From the NCBI GenBank assembly GCA_949318235.1, contig OX439132.1, forward strand, positions 44,738,783 through 44,802,782: a stretch of 64,000 bases of DNA, given 5' to 3'. This DNA is from Ecdyonurus torrentis. Lineage: Eukaryota; Arthropoda; Insecta; Ephemeroptera; Heptageniidae. Position numbers and translations under genes: made by a program. The notes under the pieces are model-generated. The model had not been told where the DNA came from. It saw only the letters and a program-made list of their open reading frames with translations, and made no database searches. Below, piece after piece: positions 1 through 11,193 of the stretch; within the stretch, counting starts at the first letter, position 1, and every line of letters begins with the position of its first letter.

Positions 1-410
1 TATTTAATATTAAAACCAAGCATTATAAATTGAAGCTTTTTAAAAAAAATATATAAGTGTGTGATTTTTACGCTCTTAATTCAAATGCTCTTGCTTCAAA
101 TGTAGAAATATATAAATTAAACTATGTACTGGTATTTCAATTTAGTTCAAAAATGTTTGCAAAAATGTTTATAAAATATTTTTCTGGCTAAACTAGTTAT
201 TTCTTCATTATTATAAGTTGTTTTTGCTTTAAAAATATTTAGATCTTTTTGTAGCTATTTTTAATATTTTTGTCTTGTTTTACGGAACTTATTTTGAAGA
301 ATTCAAACATTTTTTTTAATTACTTTAACTGTAATATATGAAATGTGAATATAAAATTACAAAACCAGTTTTCGTTGTAACTCTTTGTTACTACTTTTGA
401 AATTACTGCT
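1..410. other. AT-rich sequence, no feature seen
   Basis: Very A+T-rich sequence with scattered stops in all frames. I see no conserved coding signal, repeat copy or RNA gene here. Confidence 0.6.
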
Positions 411-490
<80 letters not shown>

Positions 491-505
491 TATATACATA
501 TATAC

Positions 506-586
<81 letters not shown>
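411..586. repeat. (TA)n microsatellite
   Basis: About 175 bp of TA dinucleotides, interrupted near 485-520 by TATGTACATA variants. The overlapping YIYIYI ORFs on both strands are artefacts of the repeat. Slightly degenerate in the middle and pure on both sides, as in an array re-expanding around old interruptions. Confidence 0.95.
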
Positions 587-587
<1 letters not shown>

Positions 588-726
588 CGTCAATAATCTC
601 CATTATGGTGAAAATGTTGTAAAAAGATAAAGATAACAATGCTTTTCTTATGAGAAAAAGTAAATACTCTATCAAAACCATTATGCAATAATTAAAATTA
701 TGATTTCTCAAGTTGCATAATGTTGT

Positions 727-1030
727 ATAGGGTCAATGCATTCATGTTAAAGTCAACGCTATGTAGGATCACTGTATAATATGGGTCGCATAGGAAAATG
801 ACTCATTTTTGCCTGTTAAAACCATTAAAAATAATATTTTAAAGAGAATTGACGATTTTAATCGGTTAAATTAGTATCTCAAGTATGCGAGAAAAATAAT
901 AATAACAAAAAATTAACTGAATTTACAAAGAAAATAGCCAAAAATGAAGTTTGTCCTATGCTGAGCAATGTTATACTGCAAAATGGCACTCAATTGCATT
1001 AGATATGACGTCATGTGCATACATCCTACA
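727..1030 (+). mobile_element. Family E repeat, copy 1
   Basis: Begins ATAGGGTCAATGC and aligns by eye along its length with copies at 13521, 48806 and 60680. Shared blocks include CATGTTAAAGTC(A/G)ACGC, TAACATGGG, CTCAAGTATG(C/T)GAGAAAAAT and GTTTGTCCTATG(C/T)TGAGCAATG. In the best copies the family starts ATAGGGT and ends ACCCTAT, so it has a short terminal inverted repeat and no coding capacity. This copy has a degraded right end and holds a TGACGTCA near 1006. Non-autonomous DNA element is an inference. Confidence 0.7.
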
Positions 1031-1174
1031 AAAATGTTGCTATTTTATGATTGCAATAATAATTACACTGTACAACATAACTGTTATGCTATCTTACAAA
1101 GAAACTATACAAGACAGCATGAATTATTTTGCTGTTTATACATAATTTTCTATTTGCTTTTGCCTGTGTAGAAT

Positions 1175-1320
1175 TATACTCGACTCAAAAAACCTCAGTC
1201 GATTAAAATCGGGCATGCCTAAAGTATCGCCCATTGTCACATTTGAGGAGAAGGGGGGCGGCTGGGCGATATCGTAAAAGGTCGAACGGCAGGTAACTCA
1301 GGTTTTTTGAGTCGAGTATA
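1175..1320. mobile_element. Short TA-flanked foldback MITE
   Basis: Near-perfect terminal inverted repeats, TACTCGACTCAAAAAACCT on the left matching AGGTTTTTTGAGTCGAGTA on the right, bounded by TA on each side. The 146-bp unit has a GC-richer centre (GGGGGGCGGCTGGGCGAT). TA target and short length fit a Tc1/mariner-type MITE, but no transposase is present to confirm this. Confidence 0.7.
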
Positions 1321-1589
1321 AGTTTGTAATTTATAAAAAAGAAAAATTAATTGTTGAAAGTACACTGTCATAATAATGCAGTAACAAGTAGTAAAAATTA
1401 CTTACCTATTTCATTTTTATTGTTCAACTTTTATTTAATTTACTAATTATAGTTACTGTTTAATGTATATTAATTATAAATATTAATTTAATAACCTAGT
1501 AGCATAATAAATATACTTCACCTAATCATAGTTTTAATTTAAATAATAATTAACAATATTTATTTAATGATCATATATGCATACTGTAA

Positions 1590-1935
1590 TTTTTAATGAA
1601 TAAACACAAAATGGGATCTTCAAAACTGATGAAAATTTTTAACAGAATGCTAATGTAGCCCCACGAGAGAGCGTGACAAAACTGTAAAGTATGCAATTTG
1701 CACTAAAATTCATGTTTATGACGTCAGAAACATGCAAAAATTAGTATGAAAATGTTGTGTATGAAATTAGTTGTGAAAATGAAAGTGTATGTTGCATAGT
1801 TGCATAAATCGAATTTTCTGATTATTGCTACAGGGCTACTGTTGGGTTTTGAGACAAACTAATATTATTTATGTAAATTCCATCAAGTGTTTTGTCATAT
1901 AAATGCTTAGGTTTTTCTCTGGTCTATTCATTTAA
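1590..1935 (-). mobile_element. Family A TTAA palindromic MITE, truncated copy
   Basis: Matches the reverse orientation of family A from the AATGAATAAACAC block through to GGTCTATTCATTTAA, including the TGACGTCA near 1718. The terminal block TTAAAGCCATAGACC is missing on the left. In its place is a sequence also found just beyond the right end (GATCATATATGCATACTG-like at about 1569 and again at about 1937). Confidence 0.75.
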
Positions 1936-2257
1936 AGATCATATATTATGCATACTGTATATTGTAATTTTATTACACAAATACTATTGCTACTTTATTG
2001 TATTATAATTTTAATTTAAATAAAATTGGCATTATTCATAAAAACGACGTGTTAAGTGATTCAGATTGAAATAGGCTTTATTGCAAAAAACCAAAAACAT
2101 ACTACTTCAAATTCACATGTTTGGGTTGAAGTCATACGACTCTATAACCAAGTCAGCCAAAGAGGGTTTGTTTTCTTTATCATTGGCAAAGATAAAGAGA
2201 GAAAATAAGACAAATAAAAAATATACAATCACACAACATTTTACAACACTATTCCTC
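1936..2257. other. AT-rich spacer
   Basis: No recognised gene or repeat copy. A short ORF at 2081-2275 has no family signature, and I read it as chance. Confidence 0.4.
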
Positions 2258-2345
2258 ATTAACGTGTCATCCTAACGCCTGTAAAGTTCAATACTACGCA
2301 ACCCGCACAACATAACTGCCCGACTTTTTGCCTACCCTGCAGGAT
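2258..2345. repeat. Intronic block duplicated at 42026-42130 (inverted)
   Basis: Shares CTAACGCCT, GCAACCCG(C/T)ACAACATA, CTGCCCGACTTTTTGCCTA and CTGCAGGATACTT, in the same order, with the reverse complement of 42026-42130. This places it upstream of the terminal exon in both copies, so the duplication covers intron as well as exon. Confidence 0.75.
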
Positions 2346-2565
2346 ACTTGTCATCGCTTATGTTGACTGTTTAATTTCTCCTATTATTATTTCCTTATTT
2401 ATATTTTGTATATTTTGCGCTACCCGATGAAACACTAATGTAAAAATATCACTTATAGTTTCTGTAATACTTTTCATACTACGACTACATTACGTCCATA
2501 ATTACGTCTACATTACGTCCAAATTACGACCAATATTTAACATATTTCACTCGCTATGTTTACAG

Positions 2566-2737
2566 ATGCTCGGCGTGCGACAGTTTATTCCCAAGTCTGA
2601 TGGCACTAGAACATCACAAGGAAGAGTTTGAGCACTGGAGCTCGGCTGATGACGTCATTTCCGGTGGTTCTGATACTGAGGAGGACTCTGCTGACCTTGA
2701 ACCTTCTGAGGCGGAGGAACGAGAGCGACTGCTCTAA
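2566..2737 (+). CDS. 3'-terminal exon of an unidentified zinc-knuckle-like protein (copy 1)
   Basis: A pyrimidine-containing acceptor ends TTTACAG at 2565. The exon opens with one base completing the previous codon, then reads 56 codons to TAA at 2735-2737. The peptide starts CSACDSLFPSLMALEHHKEEF, giving Cys-x2-Cys followed by His-His and a later His. This could be a C2H2-like or treble-clef remnant whose other half lies in an upstream exon. It continues with WSSADDV, then an acidic, Ser-rich stretch, and ends EAEERERLL. Composition is far from the A/T-rich background, and an inverted copy with six synonymous and three replacement changes lies at 41409-41580, which supports real coding. I do not recognise the gene and see no upstream exon to the left in this window. 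A functional last exon, a recent duplicate, or a pseudogene remnant all remain possible. Confidence 0.7.
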
Positions 2738-2960
2738 ACTTTCATAATAATAATAATATATCAATTAGGTACTGGGGTAAAAATATTATATTACTTGAAA
2801 GAACTGGATTTATATTAAATTTAGGTGAACTTGGAAAAAATAAATACTATTTTTAAAATAAATTAGAAACTGGATACTTTGCGCAATATATGGATTTAAA
2901 CAGAATTATCATGATATGAGTAATGACATATAAATTTAATCGCAATTGGCTGTAACTTTC

Positions 2961-2994
<34 letters not shown>

Positions 2995-3373
2995 CATAAA
3001 TTAAAAAAAAAAATGGTCAAGTTCTTTCAAAATATGCAGTACTTATTTTTAACAGTACCTAACCACACCACTTCAGCATATCTTCTCAAATTATCACGTT
3101 CTATAATAGCAGCTCTCAATGTGATCTAATCCTTTTAATATAATAATTATTTAAAATACCTGATATTGTATAATTTAATCATATCATTTTAAGTTCTTGA
3201 AAATTTAATTAATAAAATATAATTAGATAATATATAATATACGGTATGTTGTGTTTTATTTATTTAGTTCAGTATCTATAGAGAAACTTTTAGTTCTCAT
3301 TTTACTCATATGCATGTGGTTGAGTTTATCCCGGTACATCATCTTCATCTCATATCAAACTTGTATGTGGGCT
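2738..3373. other. Probable 3' flank of copy 1, with poly-A tract
   Basis: AT-rich sequence after the stop codon, with AATAAA-type hexamers near 2838 and 2857 that could serve polyadenylation, and an uninterrupted A tract at 2961-2989. Unlike the exon and intron, this stretch shows no match to the sequence downstream of the second copy. Confidence 0.4.
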
Positions 3374-3479
<106 letters not shown>

Positions 3480-3701
3480 AAAAACCACAGCAAACAGCAC
3501 ACCGGCAGGAAATTTGCATGCCTTCCTGTGAAACTCTTTCACATTGAGGTAAATTTTAATCCTTATAGTTTATTTATGAGGGCAAAAGTTATGAAAATTA
3601 CACTGAAAAAAACAGATACGTAAAGTTTACTTAAAGAAACACTTAACCTTAAAAATATTTTCTTCTTCTTCTTCAAAACATTTCAATAGAAATTAGTTAT
3701 T

Positions 3702-3918
3702 TATTTGACTTTTCTAGTCCAAGGGATAAGCGAGCCCCGCGAGGGTAGCGAGGGGTAAATGTGATGTACTACTTCCCCCCTACTGTGTAAGTAAAAAGTC
3801 TGTACACCGTCTCAGGTAAGCTAAGCAGGTAGAGCAAGGGGTACACATTTTTTACTCTCATAGTAGAGGGGCGTGTACTGTATCTCGTTACCCTCGCGGA
3901 CTAGAAAAGTAAAATAAA
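3702..3918. mobile_element. Foldback MITE, TTTTCTAGTCC ends
   Basis: Inverted termini ACTTTTCTAGTCC and GGACTAGAAAAGT enclose a comparatively GC-rich 200-bp interior containing CGCGAGGGTAGCGAGGGG and, inverted at the right, ACCCTCGCGG. No coding potential. Only one copy is seen here. Confidence 0.65.
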
Positions 3919-4025
3919 CGAGTGATTACTATTGAATTGTTTTATGAAAGAAATAAAAATACATATTTTTAGAGTTGAGTGTGTTACTATATGATAATTA
4001 ATAATATTAACGGAAATAATAAATT

Positions 4026-4562
4026 ATGTAATTTATGCTGCATTTATATCATTCTAGCTTCTAATTAAAGAAATAGACCAGAGAAAAACATAAGCATTTA
4101 CATCACAAAACACGTGGTGGTATTTACATAAATAACTTTAGTTTGTCGCAAAACCCAACAGTAGACCTGTAACAGCGATCAGAAAATTCAATTAATGCAA
4201 CCCGCACAACATTTTCATACTAATTTTTGCATATTTCTGATGTCATAAACATGAATTTTCACGCAAATTGCATACTTTACATTTTTTCACTTTCTCTCGT
4301 GGGGCTACATTAACATTCTAGTAAAAATTGCCATCAGTTTTGAAGATCTCATTTCGTGTTTATTCATTAAAAAGCACATGTTGTTTTATGTGTTCTATGG
4401 CTTTAATGCTAAATTTGAAAACAGATAAATAATTATCATATACAACATAATATATTTATGCTATGTTACATAGTTATTATGCAATATAGCATAAATTATG
4501 TTGTATGGAACAAATTTTGCTAAAATTGAGCTAGCATAATTATTACGTAGCTATTTTTGTCA
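4026..4562 (+). mobile_element. Family J repeat interrupted by a family A MITE
   Basis: Left part (TAATTTATGCTGCATTTATAT) and right part (GCATAATTATTACGTA end) match family J copies at 15383 and 26284. The family A unit at 4065-4406 is inserted between them, so J was here first. J is an AT-rich, imperfectly palindromic element rich in ATAATTTATGC/GCATAAATTAT words and without coding potential. Confidence 0.7.
4065..4406 (+). mobile_element. Family A TTAA palindromic MITE, copy 2
   Basis: TTAA at both ends. Left terminus TTAAAGAAATAGACCAG, right terminus GGCTTTAA preceded by a mutated TGTTCTAT. Family A's two halves are distant inverted copies of each other: GTAGCCCCGTAGCAGTGA on the left pairs with TAGCCCCACGAGAGAGCGTGA read from the right, and CATGTTT/AAACATG bracket the centre. 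The central octamer is mutated here to TGATGTCA, a CpG transition. Non-autonomous, about 340 bp. TTAA target use suggests piggyBac-type mobilisation, an inference from target site only. Confidence 0.8.
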
Positions 4563-4569
4563 TGTTGGT

Positions 4570-5440
4570 AATTTTTCATGTGTTATTATTTTATTATAAT
4601 TAATAATAAGAAGGCCAAAAATTTGGAGTCGGTTATAAAAATTATATTGCATATTTTAAAAGAGTAAACCGTCTTAAATTGATAGATATGCAAATTTATA
4701 ATTTTTGAGTACATATAATTTGTACACAATAATCTTTTAATTGGTACTTAATTTGACTGAAATAGATGTTAAAAACCTAAGAATTCTTCGCTTAGAATAT
4801 TTCAAACACTTTAGAATTTACTAAAGAGTAATTTTCAAATTTTGTACGAAAGTGTTCATTTTAAACTCACAAAGAAAATCAAATTAAAAATTAATCAAAT
4901 TAAATTCATTTTAATTCCAACTGAAAAAATTTTCTAAAGTCATTAAAGTAAATCGACACACCCCTCTAAAGAAGTGAACTCATCCAAAACTTAATTTTAA
5001 TTTTTGATCTTTGTTCGTAATTTTCTACATAATTATTTTGCTGAGATTAAGTAAATTTTTTGAATTGAGATCATAGTAACAAAATCTCTATTTTTGTGTG
5101 TGTTGTTGCAAAGAATGGCATGACATTTATTTTTCAGTGTATTTTATTTATTTATTTAAATTTAACTTTGAGGTTCCTAATGAAGGTCTAACGAGGATAT
5201 TAACAAAAATTATTACCAAAAAACAAAAGTTGCTCTTTGATTATCCTTTCCCGTTAATAGTTTATACAAAAAGTATCATGTGAGTTAAAAAAACAAAAAA
5301 CTGTGCGATATTTTATTTACCATGTCGCAGAGAGTTTATTTTGACCATTATTCAGCTTGAAAAAAAAAACTTAGATGAATTGTTTGAATGAAATACGTAA
5401 AATTAATGATTTAGGACCATCATACATACACACATTATGT
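4570..5440. other. AT-rich spacer, no feature seen
   Basis: No repeat copy or coding signal recognised. A 61-codon ORF at 5098-5283 lacks any motif. Confidence 0.5.
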
Positions 5441-5443
5441 CAC

Positions 5444-5787
5444 TCAAAGGAATAGACCAGAGAAAAACATAAGCATTTATATCACACAACACTTGATGGG
5501 ACTTACATGAATAACTTTAATTTGTTTCAAAACCCAACTATAGTACCGTGGCAGTGATCAGAAAATTTCAATTTATGCAACCCGCACAACATTTTCATAC
5601 TAATTTTTGCATGTTTCTGACGTCATAAACATGAATAGTCACACAAATTGCATACTTTACAGTATTTACACGCTCTCTCGTGGGGCTACATTAGCATCCT
5701 GGTAAAAATTGTCAACAGTTTTGAAGATCCCATTTCGTGTTTATTCATTAAAAAGGACATTTTGTTTTATGTGGTCTATGGCTTTAA
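5444..5787 (+). mobile_element. Family A TTAA palindromic MITE, copy 3
   Basis: Full-length copy. The left TTAA is mutated to TCAA, the right TTAA intact. The octamer TGACGTCA at 5618-5625 is centred 6 bp from the midpoint of the element, flanked by CATGTTT and AAACATG. A 63-codon ORF across its right half is incidental and recurs in other copies. Confidence 0.85.
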
Positions 5788-5905
5788 TCATAAAATAGAT
5801 TTAAAAAACTGTAAATTAGGCAACTTTTGCAATTTGTGACGTCATGAATAGGTTTTACAATGGAAATTATAAAACAGGTTGTCTACTTTACAAGCTTTCT
5901 TACTA
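5788..5905. repeat. Diverged family A/P-like core fragment
   Basis: Contains GGCAAC, TGTGACGTCATGAATAG and TTGTCTACTTTACAAGC in the order seen around the centre of families A and P, but lacks recognisable TTAA termini. It abuts the right end of the preceding family A copy. Confidence 0.45.
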
Positions 5906-6185
5906 GTTTATATCTAGCATAATAGTAGCTTGTATAATAGTCCCATCTCGCGATCTATCATTTTAGAAAAAAATTTACTTGAGGCTAGTATCACTTATAA
6001 AAAAATCTTCATGCGTTTAATATCTCGTTAATATAATTATAATGTAAGTTTAATATGCATAATTTTGTATTTATCACTCCTTATATAGAATATCATCTTT
6101 TTTTTCCTGTTTTTATTTTATCATTAGAAGTATTCAATTACTATATTTTTTTTATTATTTGTTTTATTAAACATTTTTAATATAA

Positions 6186-6417
6186 TCATGGAACAATAAA
6201 ATATAAAAATTATCATTTTATTTTCCTCATTTTTAACTTTGAGATATTAAAATGCTCATTACATTTTCCTTGTTTTTAACTTTTAGATATTATTATTTAT
6301 TTATTATTTATTTTTCAACAAAAACCGGCTTGCGCCCAATACATTGGCGGTAATTAATATCTAAAATATAACAAACAAGGAAAATAAAATGATCATTTTT
6401 ATATTTTATTGTTCTGT
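6186..6417. mobile_element. AT-rich foldback element
   Basis: The left arm starting GGAACAATAAAATATAAAAA is repeated inverted at the right (TTTTTATATTTTATTGTTC), with further pairing of CATTTTATTTTCCT and AGGAAAATAAAATG. The loop contains a short GC-richer patch (ACCGGCTTGCGCCC). No coding capacity. Confidence 0.6.
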
Positions 6418-6654
6418 GATTGTTTACATATCAACTATAAAATATCAAATGACAAAAGCACATGTAAAGTGTTCATACGAGGATTTTTGTTATACTATTT
6501 GATGACGTCACAAGCTTTTTTTAAATAAAAATATTTCAAAAATACTTTCAATAAAAAATATATATAATAATATAATAAAATTATATTACATTACATTAGA
6601 TTTAAATTATACAGAATTATCAAGTATTTTTACGTTACATTTTACAAGGAAAAT

Positions 6655-6781
6655 TAAATTACATAATTTATGCTGTATTTTTAACATGTAGCATAAACAC
6701 TGTTATTTTGAAATAGCATAAATATTTATTTTTAATATGTTATTAAAATTTTGCGCATTATTGTTACGTATTTATTTTTGT
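6655..6781 (+). mobile_element. Family J repeat, internally deleted copy
   Basis: ACATAATTTATGCTGTATTT at the left and TTGTTACGTATTTATTTTTG at the right match the two ends of family J, with most of the middle missing. Confidence 0.5.
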
Positions 6782-6876
6782 TTGTTTAGCAAGAAAGAAA
6801 GAAAACTCATTTGTGAGTTAAAAATAATAATAATACAAAAACAAAGCCAACATATTAGAAAAGGTCCATATAACAA

Positions 6877-7085
6877 AGAGGTTGAGCGCAGCACAAAACT
6901 CGCGCATTCGATTTCATTTTGCGATGGATTGTACTTTGTTCTAAGCCAATACGATGCCGTTCACCAGTTACGTCACTGATAAAGTGAACAAAATTGTAAG
7001 TAGCGATTTGGTGAATTTTTTGAAGCTGCGTGACCTTGGCCAAAAATTTTCCCGGAGCATCTAACCTCTTATTTATGGACATTGC
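6877..7085 (+). repeat. Family N repeat, copy 1
   Basis: About 88-90% identical by eye to 33650-33875. Shared words include GAGGTTGAGCGCAGCAC, TCGCGCATTCGATTTCATT, CCAATACGATGCCGTTCACC and GACCTTGGCCAAAA. The unit begins AGAGGTTGAG and ends TAACCTCTTAT, a short imperfect terminal inverted repeat. Short ORFs in both copies are not conserved as proteins. A MITE is more likely than a gene. Confidence 0.65.
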
Positions 7086-7250
7086 ATATTAGATAAAGAC
7101 AAACTCTGCCAATTTGGACCACAGCAAAATTCAAAATGAACATCTAAGCCAATCAGCACCCGAATTGAAGGCCACGTGATCAAAACTGACCAATCATAAC
7201 TGCGCTAACATCAACATGGAACAAGTTGGTGTCCTTATTTTGCAGTATGT

Positions 7251-7588
7251 ATAAAGCCATAGACCACATAAAACAACATGTGCTTTTTAATGACTAAACA
7301 CAAAATGGGATCTTGAAAACTGATGACAATTTTTACCAGAATATTAATGTAGCTCCACGAGAGATCGTGAAAATATTGTAAAGTATGCCATTTTAGTAAA
7401 AAGTCATGTTTATGACGTCAGAAACATGATTAGTATGAAAATGTTGTGCGGGATGCATAAATCGAACTTTCTGATCACTGCTACGGGGCTGCTATTGGGT
7501 TTTGAGACAAACTAAAGCTATTTATGTAAGTCCCATCAAGTGTTTTGTGATATAAATGTTTATGTTTTTCTCTGGTCTATTCCTTTAA
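7251..7588 (-). mobile_element. Family A TTAA palindromic MITE, copy 4
   Basis: Reverse orientation. The left TTAA is mutated (TATAAAGCCATAGACC), the right end TATTCCTTTAA intact. TGACGTCA lies near 7414, and GTTGTGCGGGATGCATAAAT is a variant of the family word GTGCGGGTTGCATAAAT. Confidence 0.85.
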
Positions 7589-7910
7589 GTATCTTGATAT
7601 GAAATGAGTTTCATGTTTTTTCAGTGTAGAATACGATAAATTTTGCAGAAAGGCACGTACGCATACATTATTTTGCTCTTGTTTCAAGTTGTTAGTTATC
7701 AGACTAATTATCTCTCATCTCTAAACATACAAAGTTCAATATTAACTTTCATGCTAGATTAAAATATTTTGCCTAGATACATTTTAACATACGATAACCA
7801 AACATATTGATTTCCATTAAATATACAACTTTATTAACTTCAACATTTTAGCAACAAACATAGTTTTTTGTTGTTATGTAAATACCTAGACTATATTCAT
7901 TAAACTTTCA

Positions 7911-8253
7911 TTAAAGGAATAGACCGGAGAAAAACATCAGCATTTATATCACAAAACACTTGATGGGATTTACAAAAATAACGTTAGTTTGTCTCAAAAC
8001 CCAACTGTAGCCCCGTAGCAGAGATTAGAAAATCCAATTTATGCAACCCGCACAACATTTTCATATTAATTTTTACATGTTTCTGACGTCATAAACATGA
8101 ATAGTCACGCAAATTGCATACTTTACAGTATTTTCACGATCTCTCGTGGGGCTATATTAACATTCTGGTAAAAATTGTTAACAGTTTTGAAGATCCCATT
8201 TCGTGTTTATTTATTAAAAAGCACATGTTGTTTTATGTGGTCTATGGCTTTAA
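7911..8253 (+). mobile_element. Family A TTAA palindromic MITE, copy 5
   Basis: Complete copy with TTAA at both ends. TGACGTCA at 8084-8091 is within 6 bp of the element midpoint. Left end TTAAAGGAATAGACCGGAG, right end TGTGGTCTATGGCTTTAA. Confidence 0.88.
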
Positions 8254-8450
8254 TATTAGCACAATATTTGTTCTTTATTGCGAATGTTATGTTGAAAGAA
8301 CGTGCTGAAAATATTTACTAATAACTAGAATTACGTAATTTAGATTATTTTATTAAATTTTAACAATCTTTTGTTTTTAATTTTTTTTTTTTTAAAGAAC
8401 GTAAGTCGAACTGCATGTCTGGCCAAATCTTACACATAACTAGGTACGCA

Positions 8451-8792
8451 TAAAGCCATAGACCACATAAAACAACATGTGATTTTTAATGAATAAACAC
8501 GAAATGGGATCTTCAAAACTGTTGACAATTTTTACCAGAATGTTAATGTAGCCCCACGAGAGAGCGTGAAAATAATGTAAAGTATGCAATTTACGTGAAT
8601 ATTCATGTTTCTGACGTCAGAAACATGCAAAAATTAGTATGAAAATGTTGTGCGGGTTGCATGAATCGAAATTTCTGATCACTGCTACGGAGCTACAGTT
8701 GGGTTTTGAGCCAAACTAAAGTTATTTATGTAAGTTCCATCAAGTGTTTTGTTATATAAATGCATATGTTTTTCTCTGGTCTATTCCTTTAA
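8451..8792 (-). mobile_element. Family A TTAA palindromic MITE, copy 6
   Basis: Reverse-oriented full-length copy, about 200 bp from copy 5, so copies 5 and 6 form a head-to-head inverted pair able to anneal over ~340 bp. Carries TGACGTCA near 8613. Confidence 0.85.
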
Positions 8793-8880
8793 GGACTAAC
8801 CTCAGAAGAAGTGATTTTTTTTTACTTAAGATTTATAATTATATATCAAATATATATTTTTATATAATATAAATTTTGAG

Positions 8881-9024
8881 CATAAGTTTGTGTTGCCTTC
8901 AACAGCATATGTACCAAAGTCAAATTAATTTGTTCGTCGTTATTTTTCCCACATAACACATAACCAATGGGTAAATGAATTTGAAATTTGGTACACATAC
9001 TATTAGAGGCAATACAAACTTATG
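8881..9024. mobile_element. Short foldback element
   Basis: CATAAGTTTGTGTTGCCT on the left pairs with AGGCAATACAAACTTATG on the right, with inner pairing of ATATGTACCAAA and TTTGGTACACAT. About 144 bp, single copy in the window. Confidence 0.6.
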
Positions 9025-9129
9025 TTAAAAAGAAAATTTATCGAGTAAAAAAAAAAAAAAAAAAAAAAGTTACACCCCGTCTGAGATTATCTGTTTATTC
9101 ATGGCTTTCTGAAATTGAAATCAAAAGTG

Positions 9130-9870
9130 AGTTTTTTTTTTTTTTTTTTTTGCAATTGAAATCTTTACATAGTCAGGATACATCATTGGCAAAGATCATT
9201 AAGTCGATCACTGGTAAGGGTAATTATTAGTGTATAATGCTAATTTTAGTCTGGTGTGGGCTTATCATGTTAAATTGAGGTTTATAAATTGATCTCTTAA
9301 GAAAATTTAAAACACTTCAAATGGCACATCATCTTAAAGTAAAAAGCACAACTTAAAAAGTATTTGGGACGTGAAAGAGCGCTAGTCAAAAGAACGAGGT
9401 GAAATATGTAAACAAAGTTGACTTCAAATAAGGGGTTGGGTTTTGCTGATAATTTTAGTTCCTTATTGTTGATCTTTTTAATATGGACATAATAATATGT
9501 CATTTTGATTCACGGTTTAAAATTTCAGTTTCTAGCAACTTCATTTTTTGGCGCTACCCAACCTTTCATTTGGAGTCAATTTTGCACCCATTTTCACCTT
9601 GTACCGTAAACTGGGACTCGTTCACGTCGTAAATAATTTTTTGGGTTGCCCTTTTTTACTTTATGGTGATATGTAATTTAACGGGTTTTAAAGATTCTGA
9701 AGAGAGCGATTTAGAATGGAAAAACGTCAATTTAACACGGTAAGCCCTATATTGAAATTAACATAAAATACTAATGACCCTTACCAGTGAAAACAATTGA
9801 AACTTGACAATGACGTGTCCCGATTATGTGAAGTTGTCAATTCTAATATCAAATATGAAACAAACATAAA
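9130..9870. mobile_element. Long foldback element, ~300-bp arms
   Basis: Two diverged inverted arms (about 9150-9440 and 9540-9870). Paired blocks include CACTGGTAAGGGT with ACCCTTACCAGTG, the CATGTTAAATTGA region with TCAATTTAACACGG, and TTGACTTCAAAT with ATTTGGAGTCAA. The arms nearly meet in the middle. Divergence of roughly a fifth to a quarter of positions suggests an old insertion. Poly-A (9048-9068) and poly-T (9133-9151) tracts lie at its left edge. Ends are not sharply defined. Confidence 0.55.
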
Positions 9871-9950
9871 ATTTTGAGCCTTGAAACAACAAGCTTTTTA
9901 AGTTTATGACCAATCGAACGAAGTATTTGCTCAAAGAAATGCTATTCATA

Positions 9951-9952
<2 letters not shown>

Positions 9953-9992
<40 letters not shown>
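9953..9992. repeat. Poly-A tract
   Basis: About 40 uninterrupted A residues, with no element recognised upstream that would make this a retroposon tail. Confidence 0.9.
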
Positions 9993-9994
<2 letters not shown>

Positions 9995-10501
9995 AATTTT
10001 CAGTCTATTATACTTTGTTGGTATATAAACAAAATATCAATATAAATTATATATTGTTGCAATTTTCGTAGCATTTTGAGTTTTTTAGAAAATTAAATCT
10101 TTACGCAGCAATCACAAAGTTAAAAATAATAATAATTTTTTTTAAATAATACTGGACTCACAACGTACGGCACATAATTTAGCATTCAAATTCAGCATGC
10201 ATTTTTCTCATAAGAATAGCATTAAAAATTGTACACGAGTTTTTAAATAGTAAATTATATCATAATCACTGGCCTAAATTATACGTTATTTTCAAATACT
10301 CTATCAGGCTGTTGGCGGAATTCTCATTTTTCTTTTAAACATTAACTTAATTATCTTTATTTATTTGAAAAATTATTAATCAATCAATTAAGTTATAAAA
10401 AAAATCAATAAATATCTTCCAGTTGATAAGATTTTAATATTGGCAGTTTAATGAGTATCGCAAAATTTTGATAAGTTAAATTTGTATAACAAATCAATTA
10501 C

Positions 10502-10844
10502 TTAAAGGAATAGACCAGAGAAAAACATAAGCATTTATATCACAAAACACTTGATGGGACTTACATAAATAACTTTAGTTTGTCTCAAAACCCAACTGTA
10601 GCTCCATAGCAGTGATCAGAAATGTCGATTTATGCATCCCGCACAACATTTTCATACTGATTTTTGCATGTTTTTGACGTCATAAACATGAATAGTCACT
10701 CAAATTGCTTATTTTACAGTATTTTCACGCTCTCTCGTGGAGCTACATTAACATTCTGGTAAAAATTGTCATCAGTTTTCAAAATCCCATTTCATGTTTA
10801 TTCATTAAAAAGCACATGTTGTTTTATGTGGTCTATGGCTTTAA
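10502..10844 (+). mobile_element. Family A TTAA palindromic MITE, copy 7
   Basis: Complete, TTAA at both ends (TTAAAGGAATAGACCAGAG left, GGTCTATGGCTTTAA right). Contains TGACGTCA near 10676. High similarity to copies 5 and 11 suggests relatively recent spread. Confidence 0.88.
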
Positions 10845-11193
10845 CAAATCATTATACAGTATTACCTGCAATTAATTAAACATTGAGCCAAATTTAGAAA
10901 GTGTAATCAAGTGAAAAGTTTATTAATTAACATCCAAGTTGAAAAATATTGTAATTAATTAACATAAGTGTATATCGCTGAGGTTTGAGTTTTGATACAA
11001 AAAGTGACTATATTGCGAATTTTACCTTCATTTTGGTAACAATATCACATTTATAATATACGTGTAATTTGATACACAAATTGCAACGTCAGTTTTAATA
11101 ATGTGAATAATGAATCATTCATTCATTGTAGGGTTACCAACTGTCCTTTTTTCAGAAGGGCAGTCCTGTTTTCGAGGTTTTTGTCCTTTTTTA

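Noticed and set aside
6737..7082. Short opposing ORFs as genes (also 33650-33871)
   Set aside because: Both overlap family N repeat copies, and the reading frames are not conserved between copies.
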